DNA from: Manduca sexta
Taxonomy: Eukaryota; Arthropoda; Insecta; Lepidoptera; Sphingidae
DNA: 64,000 bases
Direction of reading: 5' to 3'
Assembly: GCF_014839805.1 (NCBI RefSeq)
Contig: NC_051128.1
Location: forward strand, 13,840,466-13,904,465
The translations under genes were made by a program, and so were the position numbers. The notes under the pieces are model-generated. The model had not been told where the DNA came from. It saw only the letters and a list, made by a program, of their open reading frames with translations, and made no database searches. This document shows positions 21,736-31,619 of this stretch, piece after piece (position 1 is the first letter of the stretch; every line of letters begins with the position of its first letter).

Positions 21736-21930
21736 TCAGCATCATATTTTCACTTGATATTCAGGCCCTTTAGGATTGACACAGATGACTGGGACCGACG
21801 TTTCTTGACTTGCGCACTCCGAGCTGGTACTAGACGTACTCCTGTTTGACGGGTCCCATTTATTAAGTTTTCTAGATGTGAGGCCGAATCTGTAACAGAA
21901 AGTTCATTGTAGATTTTAATTTCTAAATTC

Positions 21931-22130
21931 GAGAATATTGTAGCCAGTGTAACTACTGGATATAATAAGACTTAACATCTCATGTCTCAGTTTGGCGAGC
22001 GCAGTGGAATACCAAACAATACTTTGTAATTCAAGGTGTTCGATGGTGTTTCTACTGTTTATGGGCGTTCGTATCGCTTACCATCAGGCGAACGGCAACC
22101 TCGTTTCGTCATTCAAACAATAAAATAAAA
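21931..22130 (+). repeat. SINE family 1, copy 3 (5'-truncated)
   Basis: Begins at TAGCCAGTGTAACTACTGG and keeps the tail CTTACCATCAGGCGAACGGC and A-rich end. Confidence 0.7.
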
Positions 22131-22214
22131 AAAACCTAAAAAAAAATTTCATACATTCAGATTAATACCCTTACATAATATTAATATTTTCAATCTCAAA
22201 ATTGAAACAAAGGG

Positions 22215-22440
22215 TATATTTATAATAAATATTATCTTATGAATTTCCTCGGGGTTGGCTCCTCTGGGAGTCCGATTCCAGCAAATTATACAAAAACGCA
22301 CACTAAGTGGTGTCCCACTTGGGAATTCAACCCGACCCGTCAATTTCACATCCCATATTCCCTGCCATCACACCAAGTTTATCCTTGTTATCCTTTATAT
22401 TTATTAAATATAAATATGTTCACCATATGGTAAAAACAAA
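22215..22440 (-). repeat. SINE-like fragment
   Basis: On the minus strand it has GGGTTGAATTCCCAAGTGGG, a B-box-like motif, and a body of mixed composition. Not firmly classified. Confidence 0.3.
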
Positions 22441-22477
22441 AAATTCTCTTTCCAGTAAAGGTAAGATGATAGAAGTG

Positions 22478-22757
22478 TTAAAAAACAAAATCGTAGATTG
22501 TGGCGCTTAATATCCTGCATACCACTTTGGGATGAGGGCGTGAGTATATGTGTATGTACATAAAAAAATAATACCGTTTCTTGAGTTTCCTCAATATTTT
22601 CTTCTTGCAAACGAAGATGAGGAATATCGCGAATCCTATGAGGATGTTGTAGGCGTCAGTGATGTACCACACGCGGAACTCGGGTTTCAAAAAACTCAAA
22701 ACCTCGAACACCCAGTTGAGTCCCATCACTACCGACAGCTTCAAATACACCATGAAC
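22478..22757 (-). CDS. Gene B exon 7: TM6-TM7 and cytoplasmic tail
   Basis: The acceptor is GTTTCGCAG|GTTCAT. It encodes RFMVYLKLSVVMGLNWVFE, YITDAYNILIGFAIFLIFV, then CKKKILRKLKKR. Beyond KKR the frame stays open for 31 more residues to TAA. A GT (CG|GTATTA) sits at the conserved splice position, and an AG (GTATGCAG|GATATT) lies 60 nt on in the same frame, so a micro-intron is possible. Either way the protein ends ILSATIYDFVF. Confidence 0.85.
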
Positions 22758-25700
22758 CTGCGAAACCGTTTAGATTATGATTTAATTTGGACTATTTTTA
22801 TCCTATGTTTTATTGTGGAATTAGTTATCAGAGTCGTAGTTGTGATTACGTATGTGTGGCAGGCAAGTGGCTTGGCTATTTGATGCAAGATATTTCCTTA
22901 ATGGATTTGGTTTCTTTTAAATAGTGTTATATATTAGAAAATACTAGTGCAGCAAGGAATTCCTCAAAATTAAATAGGATTAGAATGATTCTTTATGTAT
23001 TGGGTTCAACTAGATGTATTTTATAACAAAGAAAAAAGCAAAACTTTTTAACAAAAGAAAAACCGATTCCGAAAACCAAAAATTAATTATACTTTACACA
23101 TACAAATAATAATCTTCTTTCCAAATCGTATTTTTATGTTTATACGCACGTTAAATATTTTTTTCGAGACAATGCTAAATTTAAATTGTCAGCTAAGCTA
23201 GGTAACACACAGATACACAAAACGATCGACACAATTATACCGGCTTGTCCAAAGTGTCATATTGGTTTCTTTAGAGGTTTTACCTGTTCCAATGAGTACG
23301 ATGGGCTGCAGGATTGCCGGCAGCCGCTGAATCCAGGACAGCAGTCCCGCGACTGAGCCTCCACACGTTAAAAGCGGTCATCAGGTAAAAGATCCAATTG
23401 CTTAGGATCAAGATCATCATCGGCATATATAAGTACAGGAGTTTTTCACCACCTGAAATTATACGATCACGTATTTAAGGTTGCCAATTTTTTTTTCTCA
23501 TATACCCCTTTTAAAATTTTGCTGGTTCCGGTGGACCTTTTTTAGGTTTCGCAGATAAAGTGCATTACAACTACCGCCCAGAGCTATGTTGGAGCGCGGT
23601 GGGTTATATTGGGGTCAAGGTGTCTTTTACGACGCCTATTAATTTGCCTACATTAATAGGTAAAGTCAAGCCAACATTTGCCACCGAAGCAGTGAATAGA
23701 TAAGATTGAAAAATATCTTATACCTTCGATGAAGCATCCGTGTCGAGTAAGTAATGGAGTGACGATCCAGGGCATATGAGTAAGATCTACGTAGTTCATA
23801 ACGTAAAGTCCGATAGTCATGGCGAGTGGCACCCCGAATGCATACAGACAATACATTAGGAACTTAAAGTTTTCACCGCGACGGTGGATGGGCCTAGCTT
23901 TCGCGTATCCTCTGGAAACGGAAGATCAATTATAACATCTGGACTATTATGGTAATCATCAAGCTTTATAAATTCAAAACACTAGTTGTAATTGACATTT
24001 CATTTATTCTTCTTCTTTTTTATGTCTTCCCTCGTTTATTTATCGGAGATTTTGGCAATTTCAAATAGCAGATACAAAAAAATAAATCAGTAATCAATAC
24101 CGGCAGTGGTTGTGGCAGTTTAATATATCTGATTTTACAATAAAAAAAGACATACCTAAACGTCCACCAAATGTCGTACGACATGACACTCATCCAACAG
24201 AAGGTCGCTAAGAAGAAATAGTATATTGAAAATGCTGAAACAAAGACGTATTGAGAGTTATTTCTTTCTATTACCAATATTAGTACAATTATATGCATAG
24301 AGGACAAGACTTTAATCATTTCAATGAATTGAAAATTTCAAAACAGTGCCAAAAATGCATTCTATTACATACTTCTAAACTAAATTTATCCACAAAAATG
24401 TAGCATGTTAACTTACTTAAACCAAGGCAGATCTCAGTTTCATGTTTCTTGATTTGAATCACAGCAAGCAGAAGAAAAGCCCAAAACAGACTGAACACAT
24501 AAGCCATAAGTATCAAGCCACAAAGATTTCTGAGATCTGGCAGAAGTGCGTATACTATCATTACCAGCACCAGGAAGAAGCATGATACCAGGATGGCTGT
24601 AAGATTAAAACAACAATTTAGTAATATAGAAACAAAATTTCGGAATGCATTTGCATAATATACGATACTCTTTATCTATAGGTGCTAATATAAAAATAAA
24701 GCTGAAGTGGTGTTTGTTTTTTCTCACTAATAGAAACATTACTCTTAAGTGCCATAAGCTCCTTTTTATCCCAGAAAAACTTTTTCACGCTGCCAAAAAC
24801 GCAGGCAAAAGGTACAATGGATAAATTCATTGACTTTTATCCCGAATAGCTTTTTTAGATGGAAAAAGTCGCGACCACCACCTAGTTTTACATAAACGAC
24901 GTCTATAATATTTTCTCAGATATAGTGTCATAGAAATAAGCCGACAAAGGAGATAGGCACCTAGTAAGTAATACATCTCGTTTGAAATAGGTTTTAAGTT
25001 TATTTTATTTGAGTTATAAATCAGTAACTAAGTCTGCGTAATGATTGTTGAAAACAGACTTTAATAGAGCATTGTGACAGCATTTTATTGGTATATTGAG
25101 ATTTTTAACTACTGCGTGTCTTTGTACAGTTTTAAATTATTTTATATTTTGTCCGCCATCATTCTCTCAACGCACTGCTATAGCGCCGATGGAGGGACGG
25201 TAGGTATTATTAAAATACATGTTTGCAGGAAAATCAATAATACTTCTAAAAGTAATTCCCCATAGGCATTATTTGCGTTGAATACTTACCGCTTGTTAAA
25301 TAAGTATTCGCTTTAGCTGTGTCTTCCTCTACAGCATAGACCCATACCCGAGGTAACGGTCTTAAGTACATTTTTTTGACGCGGAGTTGATAATCTACGC
25401 AAAAAAACCTTCTGTCGAAGATTTGCCATCTTACATAAGCGTTCGGTGTCTCTATGTAGTATATACCTTTCTGAAATTATAAAAGTTGAGTTGAATATTC
25501 AAATCACAAATTGATGTAGTTAAGAGGTTTGCAAACTATTTTTTCTCATAGACTACTTTCAAAATTTTGCCGGTTCTGGTGGAACGCCTGCAGCTGATTT
25601 TGTACCATATCCCCCAGAATATGCAAATATTTACAAGTAACAGACGCTGAGCTTCTTAAAATATTATCTGCCTAAAATTGATTGGTAAAAGTCAAATCAA

Positions 25701-28700
25701 CATTTTAGTTCTTTTACCATCAAAAACTAGAAAAAAAAATCCGTGGCTCTTCCGTGGACCCCTCTGGGTCTTTCGCTTTGGAAATCAATGATATAGATGT
25801 ATATTGAAAAGCATTTCTATCACATCTACTGAAATTATGATGTTGAGCAGATGTGATAGAAATGCTTTTCGAAAATATGTTGCTTGTGCAGTATGGTCAG
25901 TATTTGACCGGCTATAAATAGCCAGCTACCATCGGCAGCTGCTTTAAAAGGCTTTTAATATCAGAACAATTTGAATAGTGGGCATACAGATTTTGAATTA
26001 CAATTGGTCTAGTAATTTGTATTTTAACTAAGCCTAGCTTTGCGAATTTTTTATAAGTAAGACTGTTAGTTATAGGGTTCATGATCATGATAAAGGTGAA
26101 GATATTGCAGAAAGCGTAAGTGCGTGCATCACAAAATAAAAAGTGTGACGAGTGTATGTGCATTGTGCCCTTTTTATACTTGACTTAATTTGATTATAGT
26201 ATACAAAATAGGTACAGCCGTTAAGGATAAATGTAATATAATTTAAAGTGGCAAATGTATGTATGTACTATTGAACGATAATTATAATTATTATTGTATT
26301 CAGGAAGGAGTGGGCGTAATCGGGTTCATATTATACTTGGCTTGTTAATTAATGCTTCATCACACAAAGCTACTTCCATAAATTCCACAATATAGCTTTA
26401 AGAATTATTAACCGCTTCTCTGAAAAAACAAGGAAAACACGTCATGTTTTGTTTTCTGTTTTAATTAATAATCCGTACTTGTTTACTTAGAAATGATTAT
26501 TTATGTGCTATTGACCGAACGTAGTAAGCTTTTGTATAAATATCCATCTACTCTATATATTCAATATTTTTTATAATAAATTATGAAATTGTGAACACAT
26601 TTGAATGTTTATATTAATACTCATAAACCGCTGAATGTAATTAGGTGGACTAACACTTGAATAGCCTAGTTGAATAGAATAGCTTAATAATCCTCTCAGT
26701 AGTAGAGGAGGCCCGTGCCCAACAGTGGGACAATATATAATACAGGGCTGATATTATTATTATATAACACTTGAATAAACGTATAAGCTTATATGAGTTT
26801 CAGAAAAGGACTTGAATAACCACATATGTTTATAGAGAATCGATTGCGAGGTATTAATGTATCTTGAAACTTGAGAATGAGTAGGTGTGTGTACGATATT
26901 CGTTTTTCAGCAACCCTTAAATAAGATTTAAATTCGATTGTGATTTTATTTATGGTGAATAAATTTCCAAATCCACAAAATGTAATTTTGAAATTGGTTA
27001 TCGTGGCTGCCATTTTTTTAAGGAAAAATTACTTCAAAGTCAATATCTGAGCATGTTTGTGGTCATAAAGATCTGAATTGGGAATTAAAACCTGACCGTT
27101 TTTTTTAAGCTGGTTCTCTTCTATATCGGTACTTAGACTTTCTCTGGCACAAAATACAGATCAATTCCATTTTGAAATACTTAAGGAAATATCAGCGCAG
27201 ATGACGTTTTTATGATCTTCGAAACTTATTAATTGCGATAACATAGGTTCAATAGTAACATAAGTTAAACAAATGAAATATTTACAACAGACCAAGGAAT
27301 GTGTGGAAGCCTGTCCCGTATAATTTAATTTTGTATGATTATAAATAATACAAAGAAAAAAGTAGAAATAACGTACTTTCAAATAAACGAGTATCAGTAT
27401 AATGAGTAATTTTTAATAAAATGTCATGAATTATTATAAATAACTTTTTTGACACGGATTCCTTTGTCAATAATATTCAAAATGGACAAAAACGAATCAA
27501 AAATTGTCTCACCTAATTGAAAATATAAACCTCGAAACTGATTTTTATCAAATGAATTGGCGTTTTTCCTAAAAATATTTCATATTGAAATAAAAATATT
27601 TTTTTGGGGCTACTCCCTGTGACCATGAAGGCTTTAAAGTCTTTAAAACGTCATGAGAATATTATAAAAAACCGCGATAAAATCCGAAAAATAGTTTTAT
27701 TTCAATATCTAACATTCACGTAAACATAAAAATCTATATTTCATATAAGTATTATGGAAAATGTCAGGAGGAATTTGGAAATTCCATTTGAGATATTGTT
27801 TTTTATTTTTTCCGTGAATCCGATATAGACTGGTTTCTCCTCGGTTTAGGAATTTTATATGAAGGGATTACATGTACATCCACTTAAAAGAGAACTTACA
27901 CGATTCTCTTTCTTTTGTTTAAGACTGAATTCGATCCACGACTCTTCAGGAATTGTGAATCCCTCCTAGCCGAATTTCGACGACGTTGGCCAATTTCGAT
28001 GGAGATCAACTTGGTATACAGGAGATATATAATAGGGCATAAGTGTGTACGTAAGACGCGGTTGCACTCTTTGTCCCTTCACTCTCCTAGTCCGGTGAGG
28101 TGCAGTGCTGGATTTGTAAATATTTGTAAAAATGCCGCATAGGCCGCGGCCTATGGGCGGCAACCTTTCAGGGGCGGCAGATTTCAGAGGACGCTCACTC
28201 GATTACTTAATCATTCGTTTATTTAACTTTAGTGCCTTCCATAATACAAACAAATGGAAAATTATTAAGTATTTTAGAAACCTACATACATACATAAACC
28301 TATATACATGGGGCGGCGGAAATAAAGTAGCCTGCACTCATAAAAAATATAAATCTGGCACTGGTGAGGTGGCAATCCGACATGACCGAAGAGAGATCGG
28401 GTGCAGGATCAACGGCTTTACATGCTTTTTAAGGCACGAGGATAACATACCGCTAAATCCCTGACGCCGAGATGCGACGTAGTAATTTTTAAAAACAAAA
28501 ACGCAGTTACCATAATTTTTGCCTTAACCCGGGATTCGAACCTTTAGTGCTGTACATCTTGACCGTTTACACATTACGCCTACGCCACCGAGGTAATGTT
28601 GAAGCACGGAATTGGAGGCGTTAGTAGGCATTATAGGCTATTTTACATCAGTTAGGTCACTTAATCGTTTGAATATATCATATGAAAAAGGGTTACCTCA

Positions 28701-29053
28701 GTGAGAAACAAGTTGAAGATAGGTATGCGAGCAACATCGGCCGCTATTTCCTTGAACGTGCTGTTGTCGAACTTGGCCGGTATAAGTATCATACTGCGAT
28801 TCACGTTCGATACTATTCTTGTTCTATCTTCATTGTACACTGGCATGTCGGAAAAATCCAAAGTATAATTGTCATACGTGTATTTCTTACATGACTTCGT
28901 TTTGTGAACGTATTGGCCATGGGGACAACATTTTGGCACGCATAGTTTTTCTTTACAAATATGAAACTGATCTTCGTAATTATTTAAAGCACTTCCATAA
29001 TGTAAGTTTGTATAAATTAATAACAACAAAGTGTAGAACGGAAGCGGTGCCAT
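22478..29053 (-). CDS. mthl: Methuselah-like class B GPCR, gene B (complete or nearly so)
   Basis: A close paralogue of gene A with the same exon order and phases. Exons are 29053-28697, 25470-25290, 24596-24417, 24234-24156, 23911-23724, 23452-23284 and 22757-22478. All junctions are GT-AG and in frame, giving 477 residues if exon 7 is read to the TAA. A possible 60-nt intron (22574-22515, GTATTA...GCAG) inside exon 7 would shorten it to 457 with the same last residues. It shows a leader (MAPLPFYTLLLLIY), the KCCPHG ectodomain motif, N-glycosylation sites NYT, NRS and NST, TM3 ending DIWWTFR, and TM6-TM7 with MGLNWVFEVL and TDAYNILIGF. No disabling mutation was seen, so the gene looks functional. 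Ligand and coupling are unknown; the family is linked to stress response and longevity in Drosophila, which is background knowledge and not evidence here. Confidence 0.9.
23284..23452 (-). CDS. Gene B exon 6: TM5
   Basis: 169 nt. The acceptor is AATTTCAG|GTGGT and the donor is GAACAG|GTAAAA, phase 2. It encodes GGEKLLYLYMPMMILILSN, WIFYLMTAFNVWRLSRGT, then an Ala-rich loop. The open frame is interrupted just after the donor, so it is not visible as a long ORF. Confidence 0.9.
23490..23695. repeat. hAT MITE remnant split by another repeat
   Basis: CTCATATACCCCTTTTAAAATTTTGCTGGTTCCGGTGGA and GGTAAAGTCAAGCCAACATTT match the inverse of 13115-13418 (listed here as separate short blocks). Between them 23545-23640 matches the GC-rich block of 20815. 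Together they fill most of gene B intron 5. Confidence 0.6.
23724..23911 (-). CDS. Gene B exon 5: ICL2, TM4 and ECL2
   Basis: 188 nt. The acceptor is CGTTTCCAG|AGGAT and the donor is CGAAG|GTATAA, phase 1. It encodes GYAKARPIHRRGENFKFLMY, CLYAFGVPLAMTIGLYVM, and ECL2 with RHGCFIEG. Confidence 0.9.
24156..24234 (-). CDS. Gene B exon 4: TM3
   Basis: 79 nt. The acceptor is TTTGTTTCAG|CATTT and the donor is TTTAG|GTATGT, phase 2. It encodes TFSIYYFFLATFCWMSVMS then YDIWWTFR, near-identical to gene A exon 4. Confidence 0.92.
24417..24596 (-). CDS. Gene B exon 3: TM1, ICL1 and TM2
   Basis: 180 nt. The acceptor is TCTTACAG|CCATC and the donor is TTTAA|GTAAGT, phase 1. It encodes AILVSCFFLVLVMIVYALLP, DLRNLCGLILMAYVFSLF, and ends with ETEICLGL, which carries the ECL1 Cys. 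Confidence 0.9.
24665..24885 (+). repeat. Helitron-like repeat
   Basis: Head-like AAATAAAGCTGAAG and tail CGCGACCACCACCTAG|T. It lies in gene B intron 2. Confidence 0.45.
25290..25470 (-). CDS. Gene B exon 2: second half of ectodomain
   Basis: 181 nt. The acceptor is ATAATTTCAG|AAAGG and the donor is AGCG|GTAAGT, phase 1. It encodes KGIYYIETPNAYVRWQIFD, then RRFFCVDYQ, and ends in AKANTYLTSG. It was found by splice sites and frame rather than as a long open frame. FFCVDY aligns with FCIDY in gene A. Confidence 0.88.
25520..25790. repeat. Diverged hAT MITE copy
   Basis: Contains TTTTCTCATAGACTACTTTC, CAGAATATGCAAATATTTAC, TTATCTGCCTA and GTGGACCCCTCTGGGT, in the same order as the inverse of 13115-13418. 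The ends are decayed. Confidence 0.6.
25806..25870. other. Perfect 22-bp hairpin in gene B intron 1
   Basis: Arms at 25806-25827 and 25849-25870 are exact reverse complements (start GAAAAGCATTTCTATC). The loop is 21 nt. It would fold in either strand's transcript, including the gene B pre-mRNA. Confidence 0.7.
25875..26685. other. Gene B intron 1, no features seen
   Basis: AT-rich, no recognised element. Confidence 0.45.
26688..26765 (+). repeat. tRNA-SINE 3' fragment
   Basis: CCTCTCAGTAGTAGAGGAGG then CAGGGCTGATATTATTATT, the last 75 bp of the SINE at 18346-18662. Confidence 0.65.
26770..27580. other. Gene B intron 1, no features seen
   Basis: AT-rich, no recognised element or exon signals. 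Confidence 0.45.
27585..27750 (+). repeat. Copy of the AACATTCGCGTAAAC repeat
   Basis: It shares the blocks GACCATGAAGGCT, AACCGCGATAAAATCCG and CTAACATTCACGTAAACATA with 690-955. Confidence 0.6.
27955..28603 (-). repeat. tRNA-headed SINE, split by a hAT MITE
   Basis: On the minus strand the head is CCTCGGTGGCGTAGGCGTAA (A box) with GGTTCGAATCCCGGGTT (B box) at 28525-28603. The body follows with AAAGCCGTTGATCC and CGGTCATGTCGGATTGCCA. It is interrupted by 28103-28363 and resumes with CTAGGAGAGTGAAGGGAC to about 27955. It lies in gene B intron 1. Confidence 0.65.
28103..28363. mobile_element. hAT-type MITE with perfect 8-bp target duplication
   Basis: 261 bp. Ends read inward are CAGTGCTGGATTTGTAAAT and CAGTGCCAGATTTATATT. 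Flanks GTGAGGTG at 28095-28102 and GTGAGGTG at 28364-28371 are identical. Subterminal GGCCGCGGCC and GGGGCGGCGG are GC-rich. It is inserted inside the SINE. Confidence 0.88.
28697..29053 (-). CDS. Gene B exon 1: signal peptide and Cys-rich ectodomain
   Basis: It starts with MAPLPFYTLLLLIYTN, a typical leader, and then has CKEKLCVPKCCPHGQYV, SCKKYTYDN, DMPVYNEDRT and NVNRSM. It ends IFNLFLTE at donor GAG|GTAACC, phase 0, matching NFYLTV at the end of gene A exon 1. The open frame extends upstream only to a non-ATG codon, so the ATG at 29053 is preferred. Confidence 0.9.
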
Positions 29054-29107
29054 ACTGCTTGCGGTCACTAGCGTTTTGAGCGAATTGTGGTCGCTTCGGT
29101 GGCGTGG

Positions 29108-29114
29108 TTATAAT
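29108..29114 (-). promoter_or_regulatory. Possible TATA-like box of gene B
   Basis: ATTATAA on the minus strand is 55 bp upstream of the ATG at 29053, within a locally GC-richer stretch (29060-29130). This is weak evidence based on position only. Confidence 0.22.
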
Positions 29115-29129
29115 GCGCACGCACAAGTA

Positions 29130-29880
29130 AGACTATTGCATTGAAGTCCTGGAATTTATCCTGTTAGTTCCTCTAATATCCCCCCCGTGTAAGCATAAAT
29201 ATGATATTGAAATAGGTCTTCTGAACCACATCTCAACAATGTGTATTGTTTTTTAAATTAGCGCTAACAAACCTGGGAGGTGAATGAATTAATAAATGGA
29301 TAGCTATTGTATTTTTATCCAACTTAGTTAAAACTTATCTCAATTGTTGAGAACAAATCTTTCCATATCAAGGCATTTAACATAGGTTCAGGAGTCGACT
29401 TCCAAAGGCTGAAGGAGAGGTGGAAAAAGTAGAGGAAGGCAATTAGCGGGCACATTAGGTTTCCATTCATCTAGCTTTCCAAATTAGTTGTTGATATCAG
29501 TTGATGACTTCAAGCACTGCACCAGGAAAGGCAAACCGAATTAGCAGCCCAGCCAAGGGTCTATCTATTATAGCGAAGTAAGGAAGTCGAAATCATCGTG
29601 ATTCCTTCCATGCGTCATTTCGTTCATCGTGATTCCTACCATCGAGAAAATCCATTAAAACAAATTGAACACTCTCCACATCGGTTCCTTCATCAACTCC
29701 AGACTCTAAAGAATAATATTCTGCACGCAAAAGCACGCCCTACGGCCAAGGAAGTGAGATATCTGTTCATGTAGGTTCGCAGTGAATGGACCTATATCCC
29801 TAAAGATCAATCTAACAAAGCTATTTACGTTCTTATACTTTTAACTAAGTATTATTACATTTCCTAACATATTATATCCA
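29130..29880. other. Intergenic upstream of gene B
   Basis: No coding or repeat feature was recognised apart from the weak TATA-like site nearer the gene. Confidence 0.45.
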
Positions 29881-29887
29881 TATAATA

Positions 29888-30330
29888 TCTATACTAATAT
29901 ATGAAGCTGAAGAGTTTGTTTGAACAAGCTAATCTCAAGATCTATTAGGCCGATTTTGTTTTTTTCCACTAATAAGAAGCTACATGACTCCTGAGTGCTA
30001 TAAGCTACTGTTACGCGCCGCTATCCTAGCCGATGACATCGGGCGTTTCCGGAAGTATTCGGCTGCGCGGTCAGGCTGGCAGAAGAGAAGATATGTCACG
30101 CGGCGAATATTTTCTATGGAGGTAGTTTGATGCCATTGGGAGGACATATACTATTTTTTATTCCGGAAAAAAATACAGAGGGACGTTTATCTCTAGTAAC
30201 TTTCACGCGAGTGGAGTCGCAAGTTATTTTGTATGGAGAGAGTTTGAGGCCCTGGGAAGGACATAGGCTATGTTTATCCTGCAGAAAAAGATTTTAATAT
30301 ATGTTTTGCTACCGTGCAAAGGGCCGCTAG
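29888..30330 (+). mobile_element. Helitron-type non-autonomous element
   Basis: 443 bp. Starts TCTATACTAATATATGAAGC, then AGAGTTTGTTTGAACAAGC, and ends GGGCCGCTAG followed by T. It includes a GC-richer block (30005-30110) that recurs inverted around 48965-49060. Confidence 0.6.
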
Positions 30331-30535
30331 TATTCTTATTTTTTCTGTAAAATAAAAGGTTTGTATAACAAAATAAAAAATTCTTAGATTCCACATAACA
30401 TTTATTGATTCACATTTTTTGCATGGGAATAGTGAAATTCTATTTTACGTGACTACAACTTACAACTAGCGTTTCTACATTATTATTTGGTTCTAAACAC
30501 AGACTATTATACTAGACGAATATACAATAGTTAGT

Positions 30536-31020
30536 AACGTCAGGGAGTCTTATTCCGTCTACTAATACACACAGACTATACCAGACGAATATAGCTTGTA
30601 AGATCAGGGGGCCTTATTCCGTCTACGAGGGTATATCCGTCTTTTTGCCACAACAAGCGTTTTAATCGTTGAACAGCTTCGGTAGCCGTATAGGTAAATA
30701 GGGGATTTTTGACATTCTTACCTATAACGCCTATTAATTTATTTATTTTATTTTCTATCGAAGCTATCCTTCCAATAGATATTTCCAACTCCTCCCTATC
30801 TTTCTATTTCATTAATTTCGTGGCGGGATAATGACATATAAGTTTTCCCTGAGACTCGCCGAGCTTCACCGCTCGGTGTCATAAAATGCGTGCCACTGCT
30901 GATCCTGGCTTACAGGAGTTGTAGTGGTGGGTGTGAGGGCGGGAAAGTCTCTATTATTTGAATAGAACGTCGGTAATTAGAAAAAGACGGATTTACCCCA
31001 GCAGACGGAATAGGACTCTC
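30536..31020. mobile_element. CCGTCT-ended palindromic MITE, long copy
   Basis: The left end CAGGGGGCCTTATTCCGTCT (30605) with ATCCGTCTTTTTG, and the right end inverse of GAGAGTCCTATTCCGTCTGC. A second partial left end (CAGGGAGTCTTATTCCGTCT) lies just outside at 30540. It is longer inside than the copy at 54590. Confidence 0.6.
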
Positions 31021-31426
31021 TCACATTAATTATATTCTCACATTTTATAATGTAATAGACTCTTAAAAATAACATCTGTATAATATGATTGTAAATGTGT
31101 ATTTATTTAGGAGAAGAACATTGAATCTTATTTCTAAAAATAATTCTAAAATAACCATATTAAATGCCAAGGCGATACAATAAATTGCTTACATAAACTT
31201 ACATAACGTATTCTAAGAGACTAGATATAACATTTGAGTTTATCATTTGAGGTTTGTGTGGTCCCAAAATTAATTAAATTAATCCCAACTCTTCTTGCAG
31301 ATTTGTGAGTACAAACTTTTAGTGTGATACTAGTTATTATAAGTATCTCCTTCCGTAAATCCTTATTACCAGATTTTATATCCGGCTCTAATGAACAACG
31401 CGTTATATTCTTAACGTTGTTATCTA

Positions 31427-31614
31427 CAGTCACAAAAGTAGCTGAACAAATTCAAAACTTCAAAACGCTTCTAGACATTAATATCAACCGAAATATTCTT
31501 ATCTAAAATAAAGTACACTCTGACATTTAATTTAATGAAGGAAAAACCATATTTAATCCGGACACAAAATGTCAAAGGCGATTTTTTTCGTTCAGCTATT
31601 TTTGTAACTGACTA
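31427..31614. mobile_element. Tc1/mariner-type MITE, second copy
   Basis: TA-flanked. Ends CAGTCACAAAAGTAGCTGAA and the inverse with TAGTCAGTTACAAAAATAGC. Shorter relative of 1351-1704. Confidence 0.6.
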
Positions 31615-31619
31615 TACGG

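Noticed and set aside
28132..28464. Plus-strand 110-codon frame
   Set aside because: It runs across a hAT MITE and the SINE it is inserted in, so it is a mosaic of noncoding repeats.
28525..28603. tRNA-like A and B boxes
   Set aside because: They belong to a SINE head; no cloverleaf or discrete tRNA end is present, and similar heads recur in other SINE copies.
28682..29079. Plus-strand frames of 70 and 86 codons
   Set aside because: Both are antisense to gene B exon 1, which has a signal peptide and the KCCP motif.
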